Of a stretch of 64,000 bases of DNA, positions 18,880 to 27,509 are shown one piece after another; the first letter of the stretch is position 1, and the number at the start of each line of letters is the position of its first letter. This DNA comes from JALORV01 sp963724365 (GTDB lineage: Bacteria; Pseudomonadota; Gammaproteobacteria; Burkholderiales; Burkholderiaceae_F). The stretch lies in the NCBI GenBank assembly GCA_963724365.1, contig CAVRUR010000016.1:108643-172642 (forward strand). The letters are read 5' to 3'. The notes under the pieces are model-generated. The model searched no databases. It worked only from the letters and a program-made list of their open reading frames with translations, and had not been told where the DNA came from. Made by a program: the position numbers and the translations under genes.

Positions 18880-20733
18880 ATGGCGCCGCATGGGAGCTTG
18901 AGTGCCATCTTGCTCGCATTCGTTGTCGCCGCAATCGCCTTGACTCCGACAGTCGTGCAGGCAGATTCGAGCGTCCCGCCGGGGAGGTTCACAGACGCGC
19001 AGCGCAAGCAGCGCCTGATGCAGGCCTTGCCACAGATCGAGACGCTGATGTCCGATCGGATGCGCGACTTCAATCTTCCTGGCCTTGCCTACGGTGTAGT
19101 GATCGACGATGAAGTCGTCCTGACCAAGGGTCTCGGCCTGCGAGACGTTGCTGCGGGGGCCAGAGTCGATACGACAACCGTGTTCCGCATCGCCTCCATG
19201 ACCAAGAGCTTCACGGCCCTGGCGATTCTGAAGCTGCGTGACGGTGGCAAGTTGCGTCTGGAGGATCCCGTAGATCTTTACCTGCCTGAACTGCGAAAGT
19301 GGACGCTGCCGACCAAGGACTCGGCGCCGATCACGATCCGTCAGCTGCTCGGCCACACGGCTGGGCTGCCGGAAGACAATCCGCAAGGCGACCGCATGCT
19401 GGACATCACGCCGGAAGCGCTTTCCGCGTGGGTTGGGTCAGGAGTGCCTTTTTCGAGTGCCCCCGGCAGCGGCTTCGAGTATTCGAACCTCGGGTTCATG
19501 CTGCTGGGCAGCGTGGTGACAAAGGTCTCGGGTCGACCATTCCAGCAGTACATCACCGAAGAGATCCTTATGCCGCTGGGGATGAGCTCCTCGTATTGGA
19601 GCGCTTCGAAGGTCGCTGCCGACCGCTTGGCGAAAGGCTACCGAAATGAGAAAGAGGCCTGGGCAGAGGAACGCTTGCTCGAAGACGGCGCTGGCGCAGC
19701 GATGGGCGGCCTCATGACATCCGCCGATGACCTGGGGCGCTTCGTTGCCATGATGCTGTCCGCCTATCCGCCACGCGATGATCGAGAGCGTGCGCCGGTC
19801 GCCCGTCGCACCTTGCGTGAAATGCAGAACGGCCTGGGCTATCCCTCTGTCTTGGTGGTGCGCGAACTGCCGGGCGCCCCCCTCGTTGCCCGCGGCGGAT
19901 CCTATGGCTATGGCCTGTTTGCCATCGACGACTGCACGTGGGGCCGCGAAGTGTCGCACTCGGGCGGCTTGCCGGGATTCGGCTCACACATGCGCTGGCT
20001 GCCCGACCGCGGTGTAGGAGTCTTCGCGATGGCGAACCTCACCTACGCGAATGCGACCAGCCTGACCCGTGCGGCGATGACTGCGCTGTACGGCACGGGA
20101 GCGCTCAAGTCGCGCGCGGCCGTGCCGTCGCCGGAGCTAGTACGAATGACAGAGGCGGTGACGGACCTACTTGTCGACTGGAAGGACGACCGCGCCCGCG
20201 CCATCGCGGCGGACAACCTCTTCCTCGACGAGTCGTTGGAAGAGCGAAGGAGTTCGATCGCCAAGCTGCGCTCCGGGCTGGGCAGCTGCAAGCGCGGCCA
20301 ACTGGATGCGGAAAATGCGCTGCGAGGCAAGTTCCGTATCGACTGCGAAGCTGGATGGCTGAACGTCGAGTTGACCCTCGCCCCGGTCCAGCCGCCGAGG
20401 GTGCAGTTCCTGGAAGTCAGCGCGGGCAGACCCGCCTCGTCCGCGCTGAAACAAACCGCTGAGAAGCTGACTGCCGCCATTGCCTCGGGCACTCACAGTC
20501 TTCGCCTGGCCCCCAGCTTGAAGAAAGAAGATGTGGCGGCGAGGCTCGAGGCCACGCGCAGCGCCTACGGCACATGCAAACTTGGCGATGTTATCGACGG
20601 TGATGGCGTGGAGACGGCAAGGTTCATGCTGGCCTGCGATCGTGGAGCGCTGGAGCTTGCGTTGTCGGTCGAGGAGGGACAAATCACCAAGGCGATGTTT
20701 GGACGACCCGCTGAAGCGGTCTGCGTACCGTAG
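18880..20733 (+). CDS. Serine hydrolase, beta-lactamase/class C family, with duplicated C-terminal module
   Basis: Exported penicillin-binding-protein-like hydrolase of 617 residues. The start at 18880 is set by GAGGAGGGA upstream and gives a signal peptide (ILLAFVVAAIALTPTVVQA); the frame is open further upstream but without either feature. The catalytic SxxK is SMTK with Ser106 and Lys109, followed by a YSN motif in FEYSNLGFM. The C-terminal 180 residues contain two related units, each with a pair of cysteines (CKRGQLDAEN...DCEAG and CKLGDVIDGD...ACDRG). Substrate could be a D-amino peptide, ester or lactam. It is the first gene of the array. Confidence 0.88.
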   Translation: MAPHGSLSAILLAFVVAAIALTPTVVQADSSVPPGRFTDAQRKQRLMQALPQIETLMSDRMRDFNLPGLAYGVVIDDEVVLTKGLGLRDVAAGARVDTTTVFRIASMTKSFTALAILKLRDGGKLRLEDPVDLYLPELRKWTLPTKDSAPITIRQLLGHTAGLPEDNPQGDRMLDITPEALSAWVGSGVPFSSAPGSGFEYSNLGFMLLGSVVTKVSGRPFQQYITEEILMPLGMSSSYWSASKVAADRLAKGYRNEKEAWAEERLLEDGAGAAMGGLMTSADDLGRFVAMMLSAYPPRDDRERAPVARRTLREMQNGLGYPSVLVVRELPGAPLVARGGSYGYGLFAIDDCTWGREVSHSGGLPGFGSHMRWLPDRGVGVFAMANLTYANATSLTRAAMTALYGTGALKSRAAVPSPELVRMTEAVTDLLVDWKDDRARAIAADNLFLDESLEERRSSIAKLRSGLGSCKRGQLDAENALRGKFRIDCEAGWLNVELTLAPVQPPRVQFLEVSAGRPASSALKQTAEKLTAAIASGTHSLRLAPSLKKEDVAARLEATRSAYGTCKLGDVIDGDGVETARFMLACDRGALELALSVEEGQITKAMFGRPAEAVCVP

Positions 20734-20777
20734 TGGGCACGACACGTAGGGCTAGGCCGAGGTTCGTTCGACGCAGT

Positions 20778-20829
20778 GCGGCCAATTGCGGTCCGCATGA
20801 CAGTCGTCGCAATCTGCCTCCAAGCAGAC
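20778..20829 (+). repeat. 52-bp bipartite intergenic repeat, copy R2
   Basis: Half-sites GCGGCCAATTGCGGTC and CTGCCTCCAAGCAGAC are separated by 20 bp. The copy begins 44 bp after the serine hydrolase stop codon. Confidence 0.8.
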
Positions 20830-20976
20830 CCTTCGGAGAACGAGTGAGCGCGACAAGGCGGGTCCGACTACCAAGGTCCCGGGAGCACGCGGTTGCCAGC
20901 GAAGCCAGGCAGTCGGTTACTCCGCTCGGGCCTTGGATGAGTCGATCCGTGCTAGGCCCGCGATAGTGCCGGGTGG

Positions 20977-21693
20977 TTGCACTTGACTAGACTCCTGACG
21001 GCTTCGCCCGACGATCGATTCGGAATCGGCGCGAAGCTCTATTGCCTGTGGGCCGCGACCGCCATCGGCGTGTCGCTGGTACTGGCCGGACCGAGCGCCG
21101 AGACCATCACGCGACTGCTGGTGCTTGTGTTCATCGCCGCCCAGTACGTGTTCCGCGCAAGCTTGGTGAAGGCGCTTCCTGGACTCGCGCCGCAAGCACG
21201 ATTCATCACGATGGGCGTGCTGCTGGCCGCCGTCGTCGAGGGCTTTCATATGATCTCGAAGCCGGTGTATTCATCGCTGCTCGTGGTGCCCGATACGTCG
21301 CCAGCCGACGCGCTGCGGTTCTATGCGATCGACGTGCTCGTGACCACGCCGGCGTATGTGGTGATCTTTGCCGTCATCTGGTTCTTGATATGCAGATATC
21401 ACTACGGCTTATGGTCGTACATCGTAGTGATGGGAATGGGGCAGGCGCTCGGCGACGGCGGTGTTTTCTTCTTCGCAGCCGCGCCACAAATGCTGGTCTT
21501 CCTGCCGTACCCAATGACGAACTATCACGCCTGCAATGTCCTGCCATTCGTGGCGACGCGCGATGCACTGCCGGCACCGCGCATAGTGGGCGGACGCTCA
21601 TGGGTGGCGGTCCCGGTGTTGATCGCCGTCTACCTGGTCTGCGGAAGCGTCATCAAGCTGGCGGGTCGTGCCGCCGGTCTCGATCCGGGTTGA
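20977..21693 (+). CDS. Integral membrane protein, unknown
   Basis: A 238-residue protein with about six predicted membrane spans (for example LLVLVFIAAQYVF, FITMGVLLAAVVEGFHMI and TPAYVVIFAVIWFLI). I recognise no family. No ATG gives the full protein; TTG at 20977 (or TTG at 20983) is the only plausible start. The region upstream to R2 is about 147 bp with nothing else visible. A single gene between repeats R2 and R3. Confidence 0.65.
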   Translation: MHLTRLLTASPDDRFGIGAKLYCLWAATAIGVSLVLAGPSAETITRLLVLVFIAAQYVFRASLVKALPGLAPQARFITMGVLLAAVVEGFHMISKPVYSSLLVVPDTSPADALRFYAIDVLVTTPAYVVIFAVIWFLICRYHYGLWSYIVVMGMGQALGDGGVFFFAAAPQMLVFLPYPMTNYHACNVLPFVATRDALPAPRIVGGRSWVAVPVLIAVYLVCGSVIKLAGRAAGLDPG

Positions 21694-21740
21694 GGCTTCA
21701 GCTACTGACCGCGACGCCCCCGAGGACTCGGTGGCTCAAC

Positions 21741-21792
21741 TCGGCCAGCTGCTGCCATTGCGTTGCGCCGCACGATCCGCCCGTTGGCAGAC
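21741..21792 (+). repeat. 52-bp bipartite intergenic repeat, copy R3
   Basis: Half-sites TCGGCCAGCTGCTGCC and CCGCCCGTTGGCAGAC. The centre TTGCGCCGCACGA is shared with R16 and nearly with R4, so part of the 20-bp centre is also conserved. It begins 47 bp after the membrane protein stop codon. Confidence 0.85.
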
Positions 21793-21917
21793 TTGTTTCA
21801 CCGGCCCGGTGAGCGTCCTTTACTAGACAGCCAATTTCACCGGGGGCAAGCTAGGTTTCCCGCTGCGGACCGACGGATTCGTCGCGGAGTCTCAAGACGA
21901 CAATAGTGGAGGAATCC

Positions 21918-22292
21918 ATGGAACCAAGTGGTCGCTTAGTTGGCGCAACGCTGTTCTCGATCGGGGCGGCTATTGCGGCTCCGGCGTTTGGTCAGGAAGC
22001 CGTGAAGCACGCAGTGACTTCCACCTACAAAGTGCTGCTGGACAACGCCCGCGCAACCGCCGGTGAAGCGACGTGGGCGCCCGGCACGCAGAACGCCAAC
22101 GTCACACGGCCCGCGCGGGTGATCCGAGGACTCGTTGGCGGCACCCTGACCGTGGTCTACGCGGACGGACGCACGGAGAAGAGAACCTTCGAACCTGGTG
22201 GCGTCTACTATTTTGATCCGGATATTGTGGCGAACTACTTGCGGAACGACGGCACGTCCGAAGTCAAGCTCTACTTCGTTTTCCTTAAGTGA
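21918..22292 (+). CDS. Small secreted protein, cupin-like, unknown
   Basis: A 124-residue protein with a signal peptide (LFSIGAAIAAPAFG) followed by about 100 residues. GGVYYFDPDIVANYLRNDG and SEVKLYFVFLK suggest a small beta-barrel such as a cupin, without a clear metal site. The ATG at 21918 follows GTGGAGGA; the in-frame GTG at 21906 is part of that ribosome-binding site. Single gene between R3 and R4. Function unknown. Confidence 0.65.
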   Translation: MEPSGRLVGATLFSIGAAIAAPAFGQEAVKHAVTSTYKVLLDNARATAGEATWAPGTQNANVTRPARVIRGLVGGTLTVVYADGRTEKRTFEPGGVYYFDPDIVANYLRNDGTSEVKLYFVFLK

Positions 22293-22631
22293 TTGGTGAT
22301 GCGGCGGCAGCAAGGCGAAGTTGAACTCAGACTTACTGATGGAGTGCCTTTGTCGGTGAATGGGACGGACTCCGGCCAGGAGCCGTCACCTAGTTGCACC
22401 GCACGAACTGCTCAAGAGCAGACGTCTTTCGCCTAGGTGCACAAGGCCGAATCTCCTCGCCTCCGACGCAAGCACCTCCCTTTACTGCCATCATCGAGAG
22501 GGCCTAACCTCGCTCAGTTGCTTGTGGGAGCCGTTGTAGAAGCATTAGCGGCGGTCATCCCCGGCCATCGCGTTAGGGAGCAGTACATGCAACGGAAAGG
22601 CGCCAACACGCACGCAGGGCCGTCAACACGA
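22293..22631. other. 339-bp intergenic stretch containing repeat R4
   Basis: Apart from R4 (22372-22423) I see no convincing gene. A possible decayed repeat half, CATTAGCGGCGGTC, lies near 22543-22556, and GGCCTAACC at 22501-22509 resembles but does not complete an integron core site. Confidence 0.4.
22372..22423 (+). repeat. 52-bp bipartite intergenic repeat, copy R4
   Basis: Half-sites CCGGCCAGGAGCCGTC and CTGCTCAAGAGCAGAC; centre GTTGCACCGCACGA resembles R3 and R16. It begins 79 bp after the preceding stop codon. Confidence 0.8.
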
Positions 22632-23163
22632 ATGCGAACGGCACACGGCATCGTTGCAGCACTCGTCGTCGCGGCCGCTGGGGTGCAGCCCCGCTCCGCA
22701 GGTGTCGCCGGCGACTGACGTCGGATCCGGGTGGCGCGAATTCGAGGGGACCTGGACCGCCGCGGGAAATCGCGAGGTGATTGTGCTTGGAAGCGCGAGG
22801 AAGGCCTCGGTCTCGATCCTCCGCGGATCGCTGTTGCTTTCCGGGCCGCAGCGGCCAGCACTTGGAGTGCGCGCCGAAGCGGTGGTCTTCAACGACAGCG
22901 CAACCGGGATGATCGGGCGCGCGGTGTGGACAGACGATCGCGGCGATCAGGCGTGGAGCGAACTGCGCGGGGAAGGCACGGCGACCGGCAATCGAATTTC
23001 GGGCACATTCATCGGCGGCACGGGGCGCTTCGCGGGCATTACGGGTGACTACGCGTTCACGTGGCGATTCGTGCTCGAGACGGAAGACGGTACCGTGCAG
23101 GGCCAGTCACTCGGCCTGAAAGGCCGAGTGCGGGGTGGACAGGTCGTGGGAGGCCGGCAGTGA
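22632..23163 (+). pseudogene. Lipoprotein gene with a one-base frameshift in the signal peptide
   Basis: Frame A starts at ATG 22632 and reads a signal peptide (MRTAHGIVAALVVAAAG), then stops. Frame B carries the body (about 155 residues; WREFEGTWTAAGNREVIVLG, then GTFIGGTGRFAGITGDYAF). Removing one G from the run at 22680-22683 joins them as VVAAAGCSPAPQVSP, a good lipobox with Cys at 22684. The gene is therefore a lipoprotein whose current sequence is frameshifted, by mutation or sequencing error. An alternative short start at 22654 in frame B would leave no export signal. The stop overlaps the next gene (GTGA). Function unknown. Confidence 0.7.
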
Positions 23164-24563
23164 TTTTCGAAGCGAAAATGCTTCCTCGGCGCATCCTGCC
23201 GTTCGCAATCGCGATCGGCATCTGGCTGATCCCAGTGCCCGCCGGCCTGACGGCACCCGCATGGCATCTCTTCGCAATCTTCGTCGCCGCCATCGCCGCG
23301 GTGCTCGTAGGCGCGTTTCCGCTGCTGACGTCTACGATGATCGCCGTCGCCGCGGTTGTGCTTACCGGCACCATCTCGGCGACCAAAGCCTTTAGCGGCT
23401 TTGCGAACCCCAGTGTGCTGCTCGTCGTCATCGCATTCCTCGTTGCGCAGGCGGTCGTAAAGTCGGGGCTTGGACGCCGGATCAGCCTGTTCATGGTGAG
23501 CCGCTTTGGCGGCTCGTCGCTCGGGCTTGCATACAGCATCGTTCTGACCGACGCGGCGATTGCTCCGGCCTTCCCGAGCAACACCGCTCGCGCCGGCGTG
23601 CTGTTCCCGATTGTCCTGTCGGTCGCGCAGGGCTCCGGCTCAAAGCCGGACGATCCGGAGGGGCGCAGGCTCGGCGGCTACCTGATGTTCTGCGCCATGG
23701 CAAGCCTTGCGGTGTCGTCGGCCCTGTGGATGACAGCGACGTCTGCCAATCCGATCGGCATCCAGGTGGTCAAGGAATTCGGGCTGCAGATTGGGTTCGG
23801 GAAGTGGCTGCTGGTTGCCTGCGTGCCAGCGTTGGTGGCGATCTTGGCGCTGCCGCTTGTGGTCGCAAAGCTTTATCCGCCGCGCGTCGGCCTCACGCCA
23901 GAAGCCCCGGTGGCAGCGCGCAAGGCGCTTGGCGAATTGGGTCGACTCACACGTGACGAGTGGATCACCGCCGTTGTGTTTGTCGTGATGGTGGCCGGCT
24001 GGGTTTCCGCGGACGCACTGCAGCTCAACGTGACCAGCATCGCCTTCGCCGGACTCGGCGTGCTGCTCGCGGCGCGCGTGCTCACGCTGGCGGACATCGC
24101 GACCCAGGGCGACACGCTGTCGACGTTTCTCTGGCTCGCCGTGCTCTTCGCACTGAGCGGACAACTGAATGAACTCGGCTTCATGGGCTATGCGGGGCAG
24201 CGGCTCGCCGCGCAGCTCGGAGGGATGTCGTGGCCTATGACGTACGTCCTGCTCGTCGTCATCTACGTCGCCATCCACTACATGTTTGTCAGCCAGTCAT
24301 CGCAGGTGCTTGCGCTCCTCGGTGTGTTCCTCGATGTCGGAATCCGCGGCGGCGTGCCCGCGCCCTTGATGGCGTTCGCACTGCTGTTCGCCAGCAGCTA
24401 TTTCTCGGTGCTGACGCCACAGGGTGGCAGCCAGAACGTGATTTTTGTCGGTGCGGGGTACCTGTCGCAGCGGGAGCTTTACCTGCTTGGCCTTGCCGTT
24501 ACGTTGTTCTTCATGTTTGTCTTCCTGACTCTCGGGTCGGCGTGGATCATGCTTGTCACCTGA
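23160..24563 (+). CDS. DASS-family (SLC13) anion symporter
   Basis: Inner-membrane sodium-coupled or exchange transporter for divalent anions such as dicarboxylates or sulfate; 467 residues with about twelve spans. Signature Ser-Asn-Thr type motifs are present twice: FPSNTARAG in the first half and TPQGGSQN in the second, with TATSANPIG preceding a conserved loop. This fits the 2-oxoglutarate/malate translocator-like branch. The GTG start at 23160 overlaps the lipoprotein stop in GTGA and follows GGGAGG; ATG 23178 is an alternative. The two genes are thus one translational unit between R4 and R5. Confidence 0.85.
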   Translation: MIFEAKMLPRRILPFAIAIGIWLIPVPAGLTAPAWHLFAIFVAAIAAVLVGAFPLLTSTMIAVAAVVLTGTISATKAFSGFANPSVLLVVIAFLVAQAVVKSGLGRRISLFMVSRFGGSSLGLAYSIVLTDAAIAPAFPSNTARAGVLFPIVLSVAQGSGSKPDDPEGRRLGGYLMFCAMASLAVSSALWMTATSANPIGIQVVKEFGLQIGFGKWLLVACVPALVAILALPLVVAKLYPPRVGLTPEAPVAARKALGELGRLTRDEWITAVVFVVMVAGWVSADALQLNVTSIAFAGLGVLLAARVLTLADIATQGDTLSTFLWLAVLFALSGQLNELGFMGYAGQRLAAQLGGMSWPMTYVLLVVIYVAIHYMFVSQSSQVLALLGVFLDVGIRGGVPAPLMAFALLFASSYFSVLTPQGGSQNVIFVGAGYLSQRELYLLGLAVTLFFMFVFLTLGSAWIMLVT

Positions 24564-24627
24564 AGTTATGGACACGTGAAGGGCTGCCGCGCCAAGTTTT
24601 CTGAACGACGGGTCAGCCAGGCTAAGT

Positions 24628-24679
24628 ACGGCCAAGAACAGTCGTCTACGCTCATGGCCCGTTCATCACAAGAGCGGAC
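24628..24679 (+). repeat. 52-bp bipartite intergenic repeat, copy R5
   Basis: Half-sites ACGGCCAAGAACAGTC and CATCACAAGAGCGGAC. It begins 64 bp after the symporter stop codon. Confidence 0.75.
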
Positions 24680-24766
24680 ACTATGAGTGCAAGAATGCGC
24701 GCTGCTGGCGAATGCCCTCGTACCTGCCACCGGACCTGCATTAAGTTGAGCGATTGAACAGGCGTC

Positions 24767-25153
24767 ATGCCTAACGACCGCACTCTTCCGTCGGAAGAGT
24801 TCTTTCGCTCGCTCGAGCTTTGTAGAACTCGAGCCCTGGTAGAACGCGACATTCCGACGCTCGAACAGTTGCACGCACCGGACTATCAACTTGTAACGCC
24901 GGCAGGCAGAGTCCTTTCGCGCGAGGCCTACCTCGGATCGATCAAAGCCGAGCCTTTCTACACCGCGTGGGAGGTTGGCGACATGACCTTTCGCATTTCG
25001 TCCAGCATGGCCATCGTCCGCTACCAAGCTCGGCTGCGGTTTCCTTCCGGCAGGGAGGTCGTGTGTTGGCACATGGACTCGTACGAACTGCGCACGCAAG
25101 GGTGGCAAGCCGTGTGGTCCCAGGCCACTGGGATTGCACAGACCTCAGGCTAG
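24767..25153 (+). CDS. SnoaL/DUF4440-like (NTF2 fold) protein
   Basis: A 128-residue soluble protein with the layout of the NTF2-like DUF4440 family: an N-terminal helix (FFRSLELCRTRALVERDIPT), LEQLHAPDYQLVTPAGRVLS, then strands ending in VVCWHMDSYELRTQGWQAVW. Such proteins are small enzymes or binding modules of diverse function; no specific substrate can be named. Single gene between R5 and R6. Confidence 0.78.
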   Translation: MPNDRTLPSEEFFRSLELCRTRALVERDIPTLEQLHAPDYQLVTPAGRVLSREAYLGSIKAEPFYTAWEVGDMTFRISSSMAIVRYQARLRFPSGREVVCWHMDSYELRTQGWQAVWSQATGIAQTSG

Positions 25154-25177
25154 GAAATGACGACCCCTTCGTCACAA

Positions 25178-25229
25178 GCGGCCAGTAGCGGTCAGTTCCG
25201 ACACCACGCCAGCTGTCCCATTTGCGGAC
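25178..25229 (+). repeat. 52-bp bipartite intergenic repeat, copy R6
   Basis: Half-sites GCGGCCAGTAGCGGTC and TGTCCCATTTGCGGAC. It begins 24 bp after the SnoaL-like stop codon. Confidence 0.82.
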
Positions 25230-25401
25230 GCTTTGTTCATCGGGCGCTGCCATTGCGCTTGGACGATCCGCAAGGGGCTTGACCCGCTCCGCTGCGTGGG
25301 AAACGATGAGAGCGGCGCCGTCGTTAGCCGACGGACGGACCCAGCAACGAGTGACCGCTGATGCGCGAGCACGATCCAACGACCGTTTGCAGGAGCGAGC
25401 C
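25230..25401 (+). repeat. Two decayed partial repeat copies in tandem after R6
   Basis: TCGGGCGCTGCCATTGCGCT and ACGATCCGC (about 25240-25270) look like a shortened R3-type copy. GCACGATCCAACGACCGTTT then GCAG (about 25371-25394) looks like the right half of another. No gene lies between them, as if cassettes had been lost while their repeats stayed. Confidence 0.35.
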
Positions 25402-25821
25402 ATGCCCGAATATCTTCACCCTGGTGTCTACGTTGTAGAAGTTGACGGTGGAGTGCGCCCAATCGAAGGCGTATCGACCTCCACGGCTGGATTTGTCGAT
25501 GGAATGCTGCTCAGACCGCTACGAGCGTTAGCCGAACGTCTCGCACCGGGATGGACCGAGCCGAACGACCACGACCCGGGTGTAGCCTTGCTGAGTTTGA
25601 TAGCTTGGATAAGCGAAGCAACTTTGTTTCGCACGGAACCAATATCGGACGAGTCTGCCGCTGCGGCTGCGAGGCTTGCCACCGTGGCGTTGCGTGCTTT
25701 GCAAGACCGCGAGCTTCCTGACGGGTCAGGTGTCCGCAAGGTACGGTTCTACAAACATGCGGTCGTTTCGCGCGACAGCTCTGAGAGAGACAGCACGTGT
25801 GCCGTGATCCGACAACCTTGA
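25402..25821 (+). CDS. Short chimeric phage-tail/contractile-injection-like protein (sheath N-terminus plus baseplate-like segment)
   Basis: A 139-residue frame. Residues 1-36 (MPEYLHPGVYVVEVDGGVRP then IEGVSTSTAGFVDG) are the hallmark N-terminus of contractile tail sheath proteins. Residues 37-90 (GWTEPNDHDPGVALLSLIAW) resemble baseplate J-like proteins of extracellular contractile injection systems. The remaining 45 residues look like poorly conserved sequence and the frame stops. No other tail genes are nearby, so it is a fragment or a captured small gene. GGAGCGAGCC precedes the ATG. Function cannot be assigned. Confidence 0.6.
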   Translation: MPEYLHPGVYVVEVDGGVRPIEGVSTSTAGFVDGMLLRPLRALAERLAPGWTEPNDHDPGVALLSLIAWISEATLFRTEPISDESAAAAARLATVALRALQDRELPDGSGVRKVRFYKHAVVSRDSSERDSTCAVIRQP

Positions 25822-25937
25822 ACCAGACCCAACCAAACATCTCGACAATTTCGCCATGATTTGGAATGCAAGTCGATTTCCGAGTTGCACTAATTGTGCA
25901 TCAGGCAAGAGCAGTCGGCTGCCGGCAAGCGGCTTGA

Positions 25938-25988
25938 TCGGCCTGAAGCAGTCGGTTTCGTCTGCAGGCGACTTGCCCAGATGCGGAC
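25938..25988 (+). repeat. 51-bp bipartite intergenic repeat, copy R7
   Basis: Half-sites TCGGCCTGAAGCAGTC and TTGCCCAGATGCGGAC. It is plus-oriented although the next genes (liv operon) are on the minus strand. The rest of 25822-26082 shows only possible decayed half-sites. Confidence 0.78.
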
Positions 25989-26082
25989 CTCATGAAGCTG
26001 ATCTCTCACGATTCATTCGATGCCAGGCAGCAGCGCCTTTAGAGCGACCTGCGGTCCGCCGCGAAACCGTGAATGTCGTCCA

Positions 26083-26784
26083 CTACAAGCCTAGGTAGGC
26101 ACGACGCACTTCGTCGTTGCCGAGCAGTTCCTGTCCGGTTCCGGAAAGGACCGTGCGGCCGGATTCGACGACATACCCGCGATGTGCGATCTTCAGCGTG
26201 TGCTGGGTGTTCTGCTCGACCAGCAGGACCGTGACACCGCTGGCGTTGATCTCACGCACGATGCGAAAGACTTCCTCGACGATCTTCGGCGCGAGGCCTA
26301 GCGAAGGCTCGTCAAGCATCAGGATGCGCGGGTCGGCCATCAGGCCGCGGCCGATCGCCACCATCTGCTGCTCGCCGCCTGAGAGCGTGCCAGCCAGCTG
26401 TCGCCGGCGTTCCCTGGCACTCGGGAACGTCGCCAGCACCTTTTCCAGCCGCTCTTCGCGCCCGGCCCTGGGCGTGGAGTAGGCACCCAGCAACAGGTTG
26501 TCGAGCACCGTCATGTCCGGGAACAGACGTCGGCCCTCCGGCACCAGCACGATGCCGTGCCGCACGATGTCCATCGACGTGGCCTGATCGAGATTCTCGC
26601 CATCGAGCGAGATCGTGCCGCCCATGGGTCTTAGCAGGCCAGCCAGTGCCTTCAGCGTCGTGCTCTTGCCGGCGCCGTTGGCGCCGATGATGGCGACTAT
26701 TTCGCCCTTGGGGACGTCGAAGGAAACGTCCCACAACGCCTGGACGGAGCCGTACGCGACCTGCAGATTCCGCACGCTCAGCAT
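26083..26784 (-). CDS. livF: Branched-chain amino acid ABC transporter ATP-binding protein (LivF type), copy 1
   Basis: Cytoplasmic ATPase subunit of a HAAT-type importer, 233 residues. Walker A GANGAGKST, signature TLSGGEQQMVAIGR, Walker B ILMLDEPSLGLAP and the LivF-type C-terminus (RTVLSGTGQELLGNDEVRRA) are present. Its start shares one base with the livG stop. Last gene of livJHMGF; the operon sits as one 4.6-kb reversed block between repeats R7 and R8. Substrate class is inferred from family; the real ligand could be any amide, urea or hydrophobic amino acid. Confidence 0.92.
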   Translation of the reverse strand: MLSVRNLQVAYGSVQALWDVSFDVPKGEIVAIIGANGAGKSTTLKALAGLLRPMGGTISLDGENLDQATSMDIVRHGIVLVPEGRRLFPDMTVLDNLLLGAYSTPRAGREERLEKVLATFPSARERRRQLAGTLSGGEQQMVAIGRGLMADPRILMLDEPSLGLAPKIVEEVFRIVREINASGVTVLLVEQNTQHTLKIAHRGYVVESGRTVLSGTGQELLGNDEVRRAYLGL

Positions 26785-27503
26785 CAGGCGGCCTCTTCGC
26801 CGAGATAGGCCCTGATGACGGCCGGATCGCGCACGATGGACTCGGGCGTCGCATCGGCGATCTTGACGCCGTGGTGCAGAACAAGCACGCGGTCAGAAAT
26901 CTTCATGATGGCGCGCATCTGATGCTCGACCAGGATCACGGTGATGCCGTTGCCGCGCAGCTTCAGTACCAAGTCGCAGGCAGCCTCGACTTCGGTGGGG
27001 TTGAGTCCGCCCATCGGTTCGTCGAGAAACAGGACTTTGGGTCGAGTGGCAAGGCAGCGTGCGATTTCCAGTCGCTTCTGCTGGCCGAGCGTCAAGTCGG
27101 AGGCATAGCTAGCGGCCTTCTCCGTCAGGTCGAGCATCGCGAGAATGCGCCGCGCTTCGGCGGTCGCCGCAACACGCTTCGCTTCGTGCAGGAAGGCGGC
27201 GAGCACCACGTTTTCCAGCACAGTGAGCTTGCGGAAGGGCTTGACGATCTGGAACGTGCGCGCCACACCGCGTTTGACAATGGCGTTCGGCCGAAGGCCC
27301 ACCAACTCTTGGCCGTCGAGACGGACCGAACCCGTGAGCGGTTCGAGGAAGCCAGACATCAGGTTGAAAGCCGTCGTCTTGCCGGCGCCGTTCGGGCCGA
27401 TCAGGCCCAGGATTTCTCCATGGTTCAGCACGAAGGAAAGATCGGACACGGCCCGCAGGCCACCGAAATCCTTGGAGAGGCTGCTGACTTCGAGCAAGGC
27501 CAT
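26784..27503 (-). CDS. livG: Branched-chain amino acid ABC transporter ATP-binding protein (LivG type), copy 1
   Basis: Second ATPase subunit, 239 residues, with Walker A GPNGAGKTT, signature LTLGQQKRLEIAR and Walker B VLFLDEPMGGLNP. The C-terminal extension (GVKIADATPESIVRDPAVIR then AYLGEE) is typical of LivG. It follows livM after 6 bp and overlaps livF by one base, so the three are cotranslated. It pairs with LivF on the cytoplasmic face of LivHM. Confidence 0.92.
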   Translation of the reverse strand: MALLEVSSLSKDFGGLRAVSDLSFVLNHGEILGLIGPNGAGKTTAFNLMSGFLEPLTGSVRLDGQELVGLRPNAIVKRGVARTFQIVKPFRKLTVLENVVLAAFLHEAKRVAATAEARRILAMLDLTEKAASYASDLTLGQQKRLEIARCLATRPKVLFLDEPMGGLNPTEVEAACDLVLKLRGNGITVILVEHQMRAIMKISDRVLVLHHGVKIADATPESIVRDPAVIRAYLGEEAA

Positions 27504-27509
27504 GTCGGA

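Noticed and set aside
25856..26098. 80-codon plus-strand open frame before livF
   Set aside because: It runs through repeat R7 and into livF, and has no protein character.
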